Assembly (NCBI RefSeq): GCF_030219325.1
Contig: NZ_CP126625.1
Span: forward strand, 1,414,857-1,478,856
Direction of reading: 5' to 3'
DNA from: Geothrix sp.
GTDB lineage: Bacteria; Acidobacteriota; Holophagae; Holophagales; Holophagaceae
DNA length: 64,000 nucleotides
The position numbers and the translations under genes were made by a program. Positions 48,489 through 57,050 of the stretch are shown here, piece after piece (within the stretch, counting starts at the first letter, position 1; each line of letters starts with the position of its first letter). Under the pieces are notes generated by a model. It was not told the DNA's origin, made no database searches, and was given only the letters and a program-made list of their open reading frames with translations.

Positions 48489-49607
48489 ATGAGCCAGTTC
48501 AACATCGCGTGGTTGCCCGGTGACGGCGTCGGCGTCGAAGTCATGGAGGCGGCCAAGATCTGCCTCGATGCCCTGAAGTTCGATGCCAAGTACACCCATG
48601 GCGACATCGGCTGGGAGTTCTGGTGCAAGGAGGGCGAGTCCTTCCCTCAGCGCACCATCGACCTGCTCCACAGCAGCCACGCCGCCATGTTCGGCGCCAT
48701 CACCTCCAAGCCCGTGAAAGACGCCGAGGCCGAGTTGGTGCCCGAGCTCAAGGGCAAGGGCCTCATCTACCGCAGCCCCATCGTCCGCATGCGCCAGATG
48801 TTCGACCTTTTCACCTGCCTGCGGCCCTGCAAGGCCTACCCCGGCAATCCCCTGAACTACAAGGAAGGCATCGACATGGTGGTGTTCCGCGAGAACACCG
48901 AGGATCTCTACGCCGGCGTGGAATTCAGCCCCGTGCCCGACGAGCTGAAGGAGAGCCTGCGGAAGCTCAGCAAGCCCTTCGGCCACTTCGCCGACATCCC
49001 CGGCGACCAGTTCGCCATCACCTGCAAGGTGAACACGCAGAAGGGCTGCGACCGCATCATCCGCGCCGCCTTCGAATACGCGAAGACGTTCGGCTATCCC
49101 AAGGTCACGGTCATCCACAAGGCCAACGTGGTGCGCGCCACCGAGGGCATGTTCCTGGAGACCGGCAAGCGCATCGCCAAGGAATATCCGGGCATCGAGA
49201 TGGACGACGCCAACGTCGATGCCATCACCATGTGGATGCTGAAGAACCCCAAGAACTACGGCGTGATGGTGGCCACCAACCTCTTCGGCGACATCATCAG
49301 CGACCTGGCGGCCCAGATGGTGGGCGGCCTGGGCTTCGGCTGCTCCGGCAACATCGGCGAGAAGCTGGCCGTGTTCGAACCGAGCCACGGCAGCGCGCCG
49401 AAGTACGCCGGCCAGTACAAGGTGAACCCCATCGCCACCATCCTGGCCGCCAAGATGATGCTGGACTGGCTGGGCGAGACCGAGAAGGGCGCCCGCCTCG
49501 AAGCCGCCACTGCCGCCGTCATCGCCGAGGGCAAGGTCCGCACCTACGACATGGGCGGCAGCGCCACCACGCTCGACATGGGCGAAGCGATTGCCCGAAA
49601 GCTATAA
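48489..49607 (+). CDS. Isocitrate/isopropylmalate-family dehydrogenase
   Basis: A 372-residue beta-decarboxylating 2-hydroxyacid dehydrogenase. The substrate block RSPIVRMRQMFDLFTCLRPC, the loop RENTEDLYAGVEF, and NLFGDIISDLAAQMVGG (metal Asp) define the family. RENTED is closer to isocitrate or homoisocitrate dehydrogenases than to LeuB, but related enzymes act on 3-methylmalate or tartrate. It opens a five-gene set with a CoA-lyase, a CoA-transferase and a LeuCD-like dehydratase. GCAGGAG lies before the ATG. A 97-base gap holding a palindromic repeat separates it from the lyase gene, so the next four genes may use another promoter or readthrough. Confidence 0.88.
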   Translation: MSQFNIAWLPGDGVGVEVMEAAKICLDALKFDAKYTHGDIGWEFWCKEGESFPQRTIDLLHSSHAAMFGAITSKPVKDAEAELVPELKGKGLIYRSPIVRMRQMFDLFTCLRPCKAYPGNPLNYKEGIDMVVFRENTEDLYAGVEFSPVPDELKESLRKLSKPFGHFADIPGDQFAITCKVNTQKGCDRIIRAAFEYAKTFGYPKVTVIHKANVVRATEGMFLETGKRIAKEYPGIEMDDANVDAITMWMLKNPKNYGVMVATNLFGDIISDLAAQMVGGLGFGCSGNIGEKLAVFEPSHGSAPKYAGQYKVNPIATILAAKMMLDWLGETEKGARLEAATAAVIAEGKVRTYDMGGSATTLDMGEAIARKL

Positions 49608-49612
49608 ATTGA

Positions 49613-49685
49613 AACCGCAGATGATGCAGATTTCGCAGATGCAGTTCTGAAGTTTTTATCTGCGCCATCTGCGTCATCTGCGGTT
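49613..49685. repeat. Palindromic CGCAGAT-type repeat element
   Basis: Outer arms of 19 bases: left AACCGCAGATGATGCAGAT (49613-49631), right ATCTGCGTCATCTGCGGTT (49667-49685), complementary except one position. Inside lie CGCAGAT and ATCTGCG again. Such 'CGCAGAT'-rich palindromes look like dispersed REP-type elements. It lies in the gap between the dehydrogenase and the lyase, with an internal T-run (agttttta), and may act as a transcript stabiliser or partial terminator. Confidence 0.7.
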
Positions 49686-49703
49686 AAAGAAAAGAGTCCG
49701 CTT

Positions 49704-50612
49704 ATGAAGCAGATCCTCATCCACGAAGTCGGTCCCCGCGATGGCCTCCAGGCCGAATCCGCCGTGGTGCCGACGGAGGTCAAGCTCGACTGGATCCGCC
49801 GCGTGGCGGCATCCGGCGTGGACATCGTCCAGGTGGGCTCCTTCGTGCGGGGCGACAAGATGCCCCAGATGGCGGACACGGACGAGCTGTTCCGCATTCT
49901 CTCGAAGGAAACCCACCGGGCCATGCTGTCGGGTCTGGTGCTCAACGAGAAGGGGCTCGAACGGGCCCTGGAGGTGGGCGTCCATCTCATCTGCATGGGC
50001 GTGTCGGCCTCTGACACCCACAGCCGCAAGAACACGGGCATGAGCACCGAGGATGCCACCCGCCGCATCGTCGCCACGGCTCTCGAGGCGAAGAAGGTCG
50101 GCCGCAAGGTGCAGGTGAGCGTGCAGAGCGCCTTTGGCTGCGGTTTCGAAGGCGCCATCGATGAGGCTCGCGTGCTGGCCATCGTGGCCGCCTATCTGGA
50201 GGCAGGGTTGACCTCCATCAGCCTGGCGGACACGGCGGGCCACGCCCATCCCGCCCAGGTTCGGCGCTACGTGCAGAAGGTGCTGGAGCTGGATCCGGCC
50301 GCCGAGATCACGGCCCACATCCACGATACCTATGGCCTGGGCATGGCCAGCGTCTATGCGGCCATGGAGGCCGGAGCCAAGGCCATCGAGACCAGCTTCG
50401 GCGGCCTCGGTGGCTGCCCCTTTACGAAGGTCGCCGCGGGTAACGTCGCCACCGAGGATCTGGTGCACGGCCTCCAGCGCACCGGGCAGCGCCTGGACAT
50501 CGACCTGGCGGCGCTGGTGGGCATCACCAGGGATGTGGCCCGGCACTTCGGTCGTGAACTGCCCGGCTGCGTCTACAAGACCGGTCCCATTCAAGCGAAG
50601 GTCACCGCATGA
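49704..50612 (+). CDS. HMG-CoA-lyase-family enzyme (candidate (R)-citramalyl-CoA lyase)
   Basis: A 302-residue TIM-barrel lyase. EVGPRDGLQ (metal Asp, catalytic Arg), HIHDTYGLG (two metal His) and GGLGGCPFTKVAAGNVATED (loop Cys) are the HMGL signatures. Known activities are HMG-CoA to acetyl-CoA + acetoacetate, or (R)-citramalyl-CoA to acetyl-CoA + pyruvate (in Chloroflexus the latter enzyme is HMGL-like and sits next to a CaiB-type transferase). The CoA-transferase overlapping it by 4 bases favours the second. HMG-CoA lyase for leucine breakdown remains possible, but no leucine-degradation gene is near. Confidence 0.88.
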   Translation: MKQILIHEVGPRDGLQAESAVVPTEVKLDWIRRVAASGVDIVQVGSFVRGDKMPQMADTDELFRILSKETHRAMLSGLVLNEKGLERALEVGVHLICMGVSASDTHSRKNTGMSTEDATRRIVATALEAKKVGRKVQVSVQSAFGCGFEGAIDEARVLAIVAAYLEAGLTSISLADTAGHAHPAQVRRYVQKVLELDPAAEITAHIHDTYGLGMASVYAAMEAGAKAIETSFGGLGGCPFTKVAAGNVATEDLVHGLQRTGQRLDIDLAALVGITRDVARHFGRELPGCVYKTGPIQAKVTA

Positions 50613-51808
50613 GCAGGAAGATTCTCGAAGGCATCAAGGTCCTGGACCTCACGAACGTCTTGTCCGGCCCCTTCACGACGCTCCACATGGCGCTGCTCGG
50701 CGCCGAGGTCATCAAGGTGGAGAACCCCAAGGATGGGGACCTGGCCCGCAAGCTGGGCATCGTGCCTGGGCTGAACAAGCAGCTCATGGGCACCAGCTTC
50801 CTGGCCCAGAACTGCAACAAGCTGTCCATCACGCTCAACACCAAGTCGTCGGAGGGCAAGGAGCTCTTCCGCAAGCTGGTGAAGGACGCCGATGTGGTGG
50901 TGGAGAACTTCCGCCCCGGCGTCATGGATCGGCTGGGCCTGGGCTACAGGACCTTGGCTGAGATCAATCCGAAGCTCATCTACTGCGCCATTTCGGGATT
51001 CGGCCAGACGGGCCCCGATGCCCTCAAGCCCGCCTACGACCAGATCATCCAGGGCCTGTCGGGTGAGATGGCGGTGAACGGCGACGAGCGTCTGAATCCC
51101 CTCCGCACGGGCTTTCCCGTCTGCGACACGGTGGGCGGTCTCAACGCGGCCTTCGCCGTGATGGCGGCCCTCTTCCACCGCGAGCGCACAGGCGAAGGCC
51201 AGTTCATCGACGTGGCGCTGCTGGACAGCATCATGCCCCTCATGGGCTGGGTGGCGGCCAACCTGCTCATCGGCGGCGAGCAGCCGGTGCTCATGGGCAA
51301 CGACAACTTCACGGCGGCGCCCAGCGGCACCTTCCGCACTCAGGACGGCCACATCAACATTGCGGCCAACAAGCAGGAGCAGTGGGAGGCGGTCTGCGAC
51401 GTGTTGGAGGTCCCCGAGCTGAAGACGGATCCCCGGTTCCAGGAGCGCGACACTCGCAAGAAGAATCGCAAGGCCCTTACGCCACTGCTGGAGGCCAAGC
51501 TGGCCCAGCGGCCCACCGCGCACTGGGTGGAGGCACTGAACGCCAAGGATGTGCCCAGCGGCGACATCCTCAGCCTGGAGGACGCCCTGCGCCAGCCCCA
51601 GGTGCAGCACCGGCAGGTGCTCCAGAAGGTGACCGTGGCGGGCGTGGGCGACGTGGAGGTCTTCGGGCTCACGGCGCTGTTCGAGAAGACGCCGGGCTCG
51701 GTGGATGCGCCGCCGCCGACCCTGGGCGAGCACAATGCGAGGATCTTCGGGGCCCTGGGCCTGTCGGAAGCAGAGCAAGCTGAACTGAAAGCCAAAGGCG
51801 TCATCTAG
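50609..51808 (+). CDS. CaiB/BaiF (class III) CoA-transferase
   Basis: A 399-residue CoA-transferase. N-terminal VLDLTNVLSGPFTTLHMALL and GAEVIKVENP, then ENFRPGVMDRLGLGY and the catalytic Asp in PAYDQIIQGLSG, the family pattern. C-terminal part MGNDNFTAAPSGTFRTQDG. Class III enzymes move CoA between acids such as succinyl-CoA and citramalate, malate or formate/oxalate. With the lyase overlapping by 4 bases (ATGA), succinyl-CoA:citramalate transfer is the best guess. A GGAGG precedes the following gene. Confidence 0.9.
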   Translation: MSRKILEGIKVLDLTNVLSGPFTTLHMALLGAEVIKVENPKDGDLARKLGIVPGLNKQLMGTSFLAQNCNKLSITLNTKSSEGKELFRKLVKDADVVVENFRPGVMDRLGLGYRTLAEINPKLIYCAISGFGQTGPDALKPAYDQIIQGLSGEMAVNGDERLNPLRTGFPVCDTVGGLNAAFAVMAALFHRERTGEGQFIDVALLDSIMPLMGWVAANLLIGGEQPVLMGNDNFTAAPSGTFRTQDGHINIAANKQEQWEAVCDVLEVPELKTDPRFQERDTRKKNRKALTPLLEAKLAQRPTAHWVEALNAKDVPSGDILSLEDALRQPQVQHRQVLQKVTVAGVGDVEVFGLTALFEKTPGSVDAPPPTLGEHNARIFGALGLSEAEQAELKAKGVI

Positions 51809-51817
51809 GAGGTTCCC

Positions 51818-53104
51818 ATGGGCATGACAGTTGTTGAAAAGATCCTGGCCCGCGCAGCGGGACAGGCATCCGTGAAGGTCGGCGACGTGGTGGAGCCCAA
51901 GGTGGACCTCGCCATGTCCCATGAGAACGCGGCGCTGGTGATCAACCAGTTCCAGGAGGTGTTCCAGGGCACGGGGATCGAACCCAAGGTGTGGGACCCC
52001 TCCCGCATCGCCATCATCTTCGACCACCGCGTCCCGGCGGAATCGCCGAAGACCGCCACCAACCACAAGAAGATCCGCGGCTTCGTGGCGGCCAACGGCA
52101 TCACCAAGTTCCACGACGTGCGCGGCGACGTGGGGGGCATCTGCCACCAGATCCTCCCCGAGTACGGCTACGTGCGGCCAGGCTTCGTGGTGCTGGGCAC
52201 GGACTCCCACACCACCAGCCACGGCGCCCTGGGCGCCTTCAGCTTCGGGGTGGGCGCCACGGAGATGGCCTCGGCCTGGAGCCTGGGCATCGCCGTGAAC
52301 ATCGAAGTGCCCGCCACCATCAAGGTGGTGGTGAAGGGCGCGTTCCCGCCCATGGTGGGCCCCAAGGACCTGATCCTGCACCTCATCGGCAAGCTCACGG
52401 CCCAGGGTGCCAACTTCAAGGTGCTGGAGTTCCACGGCGAGACCATCCGCAACATGAGCACCAGCGGCCGCATCGCCATCTGCAACATGAGCGTGGAAGC
52501 CGGTGCCACCTCGGGCATCGTGCCCGGCGACGAGGAGACGGTCCGCTACCTTCGCGAAGAGGCGGGCGTCACGGAAGCCATCCCCTGCGTCACGCCGGAT
52601 GCGGATGCCACCTACGTGCAGACCGTGGAGATCGACGTGTCAGCCCTGGCCCCCCAGATCGCCTGCCCGCACATGGTGGACAACGTGAAGTCCATCGAGC
52701 ACGTGGTCGGCACCAAGGTCCAGCAGATCGTCATCGGCAGCTGCACCAACGGCCGCCTGGACGATCTGGCGGATGCTGCCGCCATCCTGCGGGGCAAGAA
52801 GGTCGCGGAAGGCACCCGCATGCTGGTGTTCCCGGCGTCGAGCAAGATCTTCGCGAAGGCCCTGGACATGGGCTACATCCACGACTTCATGAAGGCCGGC
52901 GCCGTGGTGATGAACTCCGGCTGTGGCCCCTGCCTCGGCGTCCACGAGGGCGCCCTGGGCGATAACGAGGTGGCGCTCAGCACCACGAACCGCAACTTCA
53001 AGGGCCGCATGGGCAACCCCACGGGCGAGGTCTACCTCTGCAGCCCCGTGGTGGCCGCGGCCTCTGCCATCACCGGCGTCATCACCGATCCGCGAAAGGG
53101 CTGA
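51818..53104 (+). CDS. Aconitase-family dehydratase, large subunit (LeuC/homoaconitase type)
   Basis: A 428-residue subunit of a [4Fe-4S] hydro-lyase. Cluster cysteines are in GSCTNGRLDD and SGCGPCLGVHEG, and the substrate/active-site blocks are FDHRVPAES and VLGTDSHTTSHGALGAFSFG. The short length and split subunits fit the LeuC/HacA group, members of which isomerise isopropylmalate, homocitrate, citramalate/3-methylmalate or hydrate dimethylmaleate. AGGAGG lies upstream of the ATG. It is followed after 3 bases by the small subunit. Confidence 0.92.
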   Translation: MGMTVVEKILARAAGQASVKVGDVVEPKVDLAMSHENAALVINQFQEVFQGTGIEPKVWDPSRIAIIFDHRVPAESPKTATNHKKIRGFVAANGITKFHDVRGDVGGICHQILPEYGYVRPGFVVLGTDSHTTSHGALGAFSFGVGATEMASAWSLGIAVNIEVPATIKVVVKGAFPPMVGPKDLILHLIGKLTAQGANFKVLEFHGETIRNMSTSGRIAICNMSVEAGATSGIVPGDEETVRYLREEAGVTEAIPCVTPDADATYVQTVEIDVSALAPQIACPHMVDNVKSIEHVVGTKVQQIVIGSCTNGRLDDLADAAAILRGKKVAEGTRMLVFPASSKIFAKALDMGYIHDFMKAGAVVMNSGCGPCLGVHEGALGDNEVALSTTNRNFKGRMGNPTGEVYLCSPVVAAASAITGVITDPRKG

Positions 53105-53107
53105 ACC

Positions 53108-53599
53108 ATGTCCAAGGTCATCATCAAGCTCGAGAACGACATCAGCACGGATGACATCTATCCGGGCCGCTTCATGGCCACGGTGCTGCCCACGGAGACG
53201 CCCCAGTTCGCCTTCTTCGACCGCACGGAGTTCAATGCTCAGCTCAAGGCCAAGGCCTTCCCCGCGGGCTCCATCATCGTGGGCGGCGAGAACTTCGGCT
53301 GCGGCTCCAGCCGCGAGCAGGCCTGCTCCACGCTGAAGGGCCACGAGGTGGCCGTGGTGGCGAAGAGCATCTCGCGCATCTTCCTGCAGAACAGCATCAA
53401 CCTGGGCCTGCAGGTCGTGATCTGCCCCAGCATCGAGGCCAGCGAAGGCGACGAGCTGGAGATCACCGCGGATCAGGTGCTCAACAAGACCACGGGCAAG
53501 GCCTTCGAGCAGGTGAAGCTGCCCGCCGCCCGCAAGGGCATCATGGATGCGGGGGGGCTGATTCCCTACACCCGCGCCCGGCTGATGGCCAGGGCCTGA
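53108..53599 (+). CDS. Aconitase-family dehydratase, small subunit (LeuD type)
   Basis: A 163-residue small subunit. GGENFGCGSSREQACSTLKG is the swivel-domain signature, preceded by DDIYPGRFM. The length matches archaeal-type LeuD subunits, in keeping with a 428-residue large subunit. Substrate specificity is set partly by the loop around YPGRF, but I cannot derive it. It is the last gene of the cluster; a strong terminator follows 13 bases after the stop. Confidence 0.92.
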   Translation: MSKVIIKLENDISTDDIYPGRFMATVLPTETPQFAFFDRTEFNAQLKAKAFPAGSIIVGGENFGCGSSREQACSTLKGHEVAVVAKSISRIFLQNSINLGLQVVICPSIEASEGDELEITADQVLNKTTGKAFEQVKLPAARKGIMDAGGLIPYTRARLMARA

Positions 53600-53612
53600 G
53601 CGACCCAGAACA

Positions 53613-53646
53613 GGAAGAGGGCCGGTGGGATCACCGGCCATCTTCC
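53613..53646. terminator. Bidirectional terminator between the LeuD-like gene and tpx
   Basis: Arms GGAAGA-G-GGCCGGTG and CACCGGCC-A-TCTTCC with a 4-base loop; 14 of 15 positions pair. It lies between converging genes and is followed by TCTATT on the plus strand. Confidence 0.75.
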
Positions 53647-53647
53647 T

Positions 53648-54193
53648 CTATTCGGAGCTCTCAAGCGCGTCTTCGGGACAGGGGTGGTGCCGGTTCCGGA
53701 TGGCGTGGATGGCCAGGTCGTAGTCTGGTTCCCGGGTGAGCTCCGACACCAGCTCCGTGTGCACCACCGTTCCGTTCTCGTCCAGGGCCACCACGGCCCG
53801 GGCAAGGAGGCCGCGCATGGGGCCATCAATGAGGGTGACGCCGAAGGCCGTGCCGAAGTCGAGATGCCGGAAGGCGGAGGCGGGCACGACCCGCTCCAGG
53901 TGCTCAGCCCCGCAGAACTGGGACTGGGCGAAGGGCAGGTCCATGGATACGCACAGCATCACCGCGTCCTGGAGGTCGGCCGTCAGGTGGTTGAACTTCC
54001 GGACACTCTCCGCGCAGGTGGAAGTGTCCAGGCTGGGGAAGATGCTGAGGATCACCCGCTGGCCCGCCAGATCCACACTGCTGACTTCACTCAGGTCCTT
54101 GCGGGTGAGGGTGAAGGAGGGGGTGGCATGGCCGACGAGCGGCAGCTCTCCGCAGGTGTGGGTGGGGTTACCGTTCAGGGTGATGGTGGCCAT
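53648..54193 (-). CDS. tpx: Thiol peroxidase (atypical 2-Cys peroxiredoxin)
   Basis: A 181-residue peroxiredoxin reducing hydroperoxides with thioredoxin. The peroxidatic Cys is in SLDTSTCAESVRKFN (family 'D.p.Ca.svrkFn'), and the resolving Cys is in DLPFAQSQFCG. Length is slightly longer than E. coli Tpx (168). The ATG at 54193 is preceded by GGGAGG on the minus strand. It converges on the LeuD-like gene across a shared terminator. Confidence 0.95.
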   Translation of the reverse strand: MATITLNGNPTHTCGELPLVGHATPSFTLTRKDLSEVSSVDLAGQRVILSIFPSLDTSTCAESVRKFNHLTADLQDAVMLCVSMDLPFAQSQFCGAEHLERVVPASAFRHLDFGTAFGVTLIDGPMRGLLARAVVALDENGTVVHTELVSELTREPDYDLAIHAIRNRHHPCPEDALESSE

Positions 54194-54351
54194 GTGGAAC
54201 CTCCCGGCGGGGCCATGCTACTCCCAAGACCGCCGTGATGGGAGGCATTCCTGACCCAGGTATCCGCTCGACCTGCGGGTCACCCCCCGGAACCCTCGCC
54301 TCGCCCCTGGATCGCTGGTGGGAACCCGTTCACTCATCTAGGCTTTGGGGT

Positions 54352-55434
54352 ATGGAACGAGTGCAACCGAAGTGGGGGTGGTATTGGGGCATCTGGGCCC
54401 TGATGGGGCTCTACATGGCCAGCTGGGACCTGGCCATGTACCCCTCGGCTTCGATTTTCCGCATGCTGGTGCTGAACCTGCTCCAGAACGGAACCTGGGG
54501 CCTGCTGGGCCTCTTCCTGCTCTGGCTCGCCAACCGAAGGCCCATCGAGACCCTGGCCTGGTCCCATTGGCGGGTCTGGGCGCTCCACCTGCTGGCCAGC
54601 GTGGCCGTGGCCGCCCTGGGCCTCTTCCTCGCCTACCTGATCTCCCTGTGGGTGCAGTCCGACGAATGGAAGAAGCCCCTGGACCTGGCCATGGTGTTGA
54701 AGGGCCTGCCCCGCTTCTACCGGGCCTACTTCCACACGAACCTGCTCTTCATGTGGGCGGTGGTGGCGGCCTTCCACGGCCTGAGGATCTACCGGAAGTA
54801 CAAGGCCCGGGAGGTGGAGGCCGCCCGCCTGGAGACCCGCTTCGCAGAGGCCCAGAACCTGGCCCTCCGCATGCAGCTGCAACCCCACTTCCTCTTCAAC
54901 ACGCTCAACTCCATCTCGGCCCTGGTCCACTCGAATCCCGATGGGGCGGATGAGATGATCAGCCGCCTGGGGGACTTCCTCCGGACCACCCTGGACGCCC
55001 CGCACGAGCAGCTGCTGACGCTCCGGCGGGAGCTGGCCTTCATCCAGGACTACCTGGCCATCGAGCAGATCCGCTTCCAGGACCGGCTCCGGGTCGAGGT
55101 CCAGATTCCGGCCGACCTGATGGAACTCCGGGTCCCGAGCTTCATCCTCCAGCCCCTGGTGGAGAACGCCCTGAAACACGGACTGGCCGATCGGCCGCAA
55201 GGCGGGACCCTGACGATCCGGGGCCGCCGGGAGCCCGGCAGCCTGGTCCTGGAAGTCCAGGACGATGGCGAGGGCTTCGTGCCGGGCCGGGAAGGCGTCG
55301 GCCTGGCCAACGTGAGATCCCGCCTGGGCCTGCTCTACAAGGGCAGGGGGCAGCTGGACCTTCTCGGCGCCGCCGGCCGGGGAACCCTGGTCGTCCTGCG
55401 CCTGCCCATCGATCCGCCCGGTGGTGACCTTTGA
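54352..55434 (+). CDS. LytS/YehU-type sensor histidine kinase
   Basis: A 360-residue kinase with four hydrophobic segments (about 8-30, 40-62, 78-100, 125-145), a short coiled coil, and the His_kinase domain (PF06580 type) with phospho-acceptor His in QLQPHFLFNTLNSISALV, N box ENALKHG and G box DDGEGFV. The ATG at 54352 lies just before the first membrane segment. The LytTR regulator overlaps the stop by 4 bases, so the two form a pair. The signal is unknown; AlgZ/YehU-like systems sense metabolites or envelope state. Confidence 0.92.
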   Translation: MERVQPKWGWYWGIWALMGLYMASWDLAMYPSASIFRMLVLNLLQNGTWGLLGLFLLWLANRRPIETLAWSHWRVWALHLLASVAVAALGLFLAYLISLWVQSDEWKKPLDLAMVLKGLPRFYRAYFHTNLLFMWAVVAAFHGLRIYRKYKAREVEAARLETRFAEAQNLALRMQLQPHFLFNTLNSISALVHSNPDGADEMISRLGDFLRTTLDAPHEQLLTLRRELAFIQDYLAIEQIRFQDRLRVEVQIPADLMELRVPSFILQPLVENALKHGLADRPQGGTLTIRGRREPGSLVLEVQDDGEGFVPGREGVGLANVRSRLGLLYKGRGQLDLLGAAGRGTLVVLRLPIDPPGGDL

Positions 55435-56183
55435 ACCTCCGGGCCCTGGTGGTGGATGACGAACCGTTGGCCCGGCAGCGGATCCGGCATCTGCTGCGCA
55501 GGGCCACGGACATCGACGTGGCGGGGGAATGTGGCAATGGCCTCGAGGCGGTGAAGGCCATCGAGGACCTCAAGCCGGACCTGGTGTTCCTGGACATCCA
55601 GATGCCCGAGCTCGATGGCTTCGGGGTGGTGGAGGCCGTGGGCGCCGAGGCCATGCCGCCCACCCTCTTCATCACCGCCTACGACCAGCATGCCCTCCGC
55701 GCCTTCGAGGTCCATGCCCTCGACTACCTCCTGAAGCCCTTCTCGGTGGAGCGCTTCCACCAGGCCCTGGAGCGGGCCCGCCGCTGGTGCATCCACCAGA
55801 AGGATGGGACCGGCCCCAACCTGGAGGCTCTCATCGATGGCCTCCGCCAGGAGCGGCCCTGGGTGGACCGCCTGCTGGTGAAGCAGGGCGACCGGCACGT
55901 CCTGGTCCGGACCGCCGCCATCCAGTGGATCGAGGCCGAGGACAACTACGTGCGCCTGCACGTGGAGGGCACCTCCCACCTGCTCCGCCAGACCATGACG
56001 GGGGTCCTGGGTCGTCTGGATCCGGCCCAGTTCCGCCGCATCCACCGCTCCGCCATCGTGAACCTGGACTGCATCAAGGAATTCCAGCCCTGGTCCGGCG
56101 GGGACCACCTGGTGATCATGCGGGACGGCACCAAGCTGACCCTGAGCCGCACCTTCCGGGACCAGTTCGGGGAGTGGCTCTGA
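55431..56183 (+). CDS. LytTR-family response regulator
   Basis: A 250-residue regulator: receiver domain (1-120) with VVDDEP, phospho-acceptor Asp in LVFLDIQMPELDG and conserved Lys in LLKPFS, then a LytTR DNA-binding domain (about 145-250; IEAEDNYVRLHV, RIHRSAIVNLD). TTG start overlapping the kinase stop as TTGA. LytTR proteins bind paired imperfect repeats near target promoters; no such target is obvious here. A strong terminator follows. Confidence 0.95.
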   Translation: MNLRALVVDDEPLARQRIRHLLRRATDIDVAGECGNGLEAVKAIEDLKPDLVFLDIQMPELDGFGVVEAVGAEAMPPTLFITAYDQHALRAFEVHALDYLLKPFSVERFHQALERARRWCIHQKDGTGPNLEALIDGLRQERPWVDRLLVKQGDRHVLVRTAAIQWIEAEDNYVRLHVEGTSHLLRQTMTGVLGRLDPAQFRRIHRSAIVNLDCIKEFQPWSGGDHLVIMRDGTKLTLSRTFRDQFGEWL

Positions 56184-56190
56184 ACCACCA

Positions 56191-56217
56191 AAAAAGCCCG
56201 GCGGCGCCGGGCTTTTT
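56191..56217 (+). terminator. Rho-independent terminator of the two-component operon
   Basis: Perfect stem AAAAAGCCCGGC / GCCGGGCTTTTT with a 3-base loop (GGC), ending in a T-run, 8 bases after the regulator stop. The A-run on the other strand lets it also act for the convergent minus-strand gene. Confidence 0.95.
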
Positions 56218-56233
56218 CTTTGATGGCTGGCGG

Positions 56234-56803
56234 TCATTCGGCGGCGCGCACCGAGACGGTGGCCATGCCCTCCCGCCGCAGGACCAGGCTGGCCTTCTCG
56301 CTGGCCTTGGGATCCGGCAGGATCACGTCCACGGTGCCGATGAGCCGGTCCGTGACGAGGATCTGGCCCTCGGTGCCGTCGCCCACGCTGAAGACGGCCC
56401 CCTGCTTCAGGGCCACGGGCGTGGTGCCGATGGCGGGCACACCCCGGCTTGCCAGGTGGTTCACGGCCACCGTCGCGGCGAAGGAACCGTCACGGAAATA
56501 GCGGTCTCCGGGCATGAGGACGAGGTAGTCGGCCTTCTGGTTGGCCAGGAGGAGGGCCGCGGCGCCGGACTGGTCCGCCGTGCGGGCGTCCACCACGGTG
56601 ATGAGGGCGCCCTCTCCGGCAGCCCTGGCCAGGGCCCACACCTGGGCTTCGTTCGCCCGGTAGTTGCAGATCACGCCGATGTGGCGCTTCTCGGGCCAGG
56701 TGGCCTGGGTGGTCTTCATCAGCGGCTGGAAATCCTCCGCGGAAAGGGCGAGGCTGGCCAGCGCGAGGGCGGCCACACTGAGCGACATGGAAAGGCGGTT
56801 CAT
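56234..56803 (-). CDS. Exported protein resembling the end of an ABC substrate-binding domain
   Basis: A 189-residue protein with a signal peptide (1-22; LASLALSAED). The rest resembles the C-terminal lobe of ABC_sub_bind-type (PF04392) periplasmic proteins: DYLVLMPGDRYFRD, VPAIGTTPVALKQGAVFSVG. It is shorter than such proteins (about 300), so it could be a trimmed paralogue. Function unknown; no transporter genes are adjacent. The ATG at 56803 precedes the signal peptide. Confidence 0.65.
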   Translation of the reverse strand: MNRLSMSLSVAALALASLALSAEDFQPLMKTTQATWPEKRHIGVICNYRANEAQVWALARAAGEGALITVVDARTADQSGAAALLLANQKADYLVLMPGDRYFRDGSFAATVAVNHLASRGVPAIGTTPVALKQGAVFSVGDGTEGQILVTDRLIGTVDVILPDPKASEKASLVLRREGMATVSVRAAE

Positions 56804-57050
56804 GGTGCCTCCGGACTGTGGGCCACCGGCATCCCCTTCGGCGGCTGGATAGGATGGGGCCCGGAGCGGCGATCCGACGGGCGGGGGATGACGCCCACCA
56901 GGATGGGGAGGGGCTGGCCCCCCAGCCAGGATCCTGGGGCGGGGCGACGCCCGGCACGGCAAGAGGAGCGTCCATTGGGGTGAGCCGTCCGGGGCATTCG
57001 GACCCCGGCCACCGTCTGGCTCGGCGATACTGGAAGCCCCAGGAGGTTCC

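Noticed and set aside
56804-57050. A possible small gene or riboswitch in the 247-base gap before purD
   Set aside because: Only GC-rich sequence with stray short inverted repeats; no conserved riboswitch core, and frames there lack a ribosome site.
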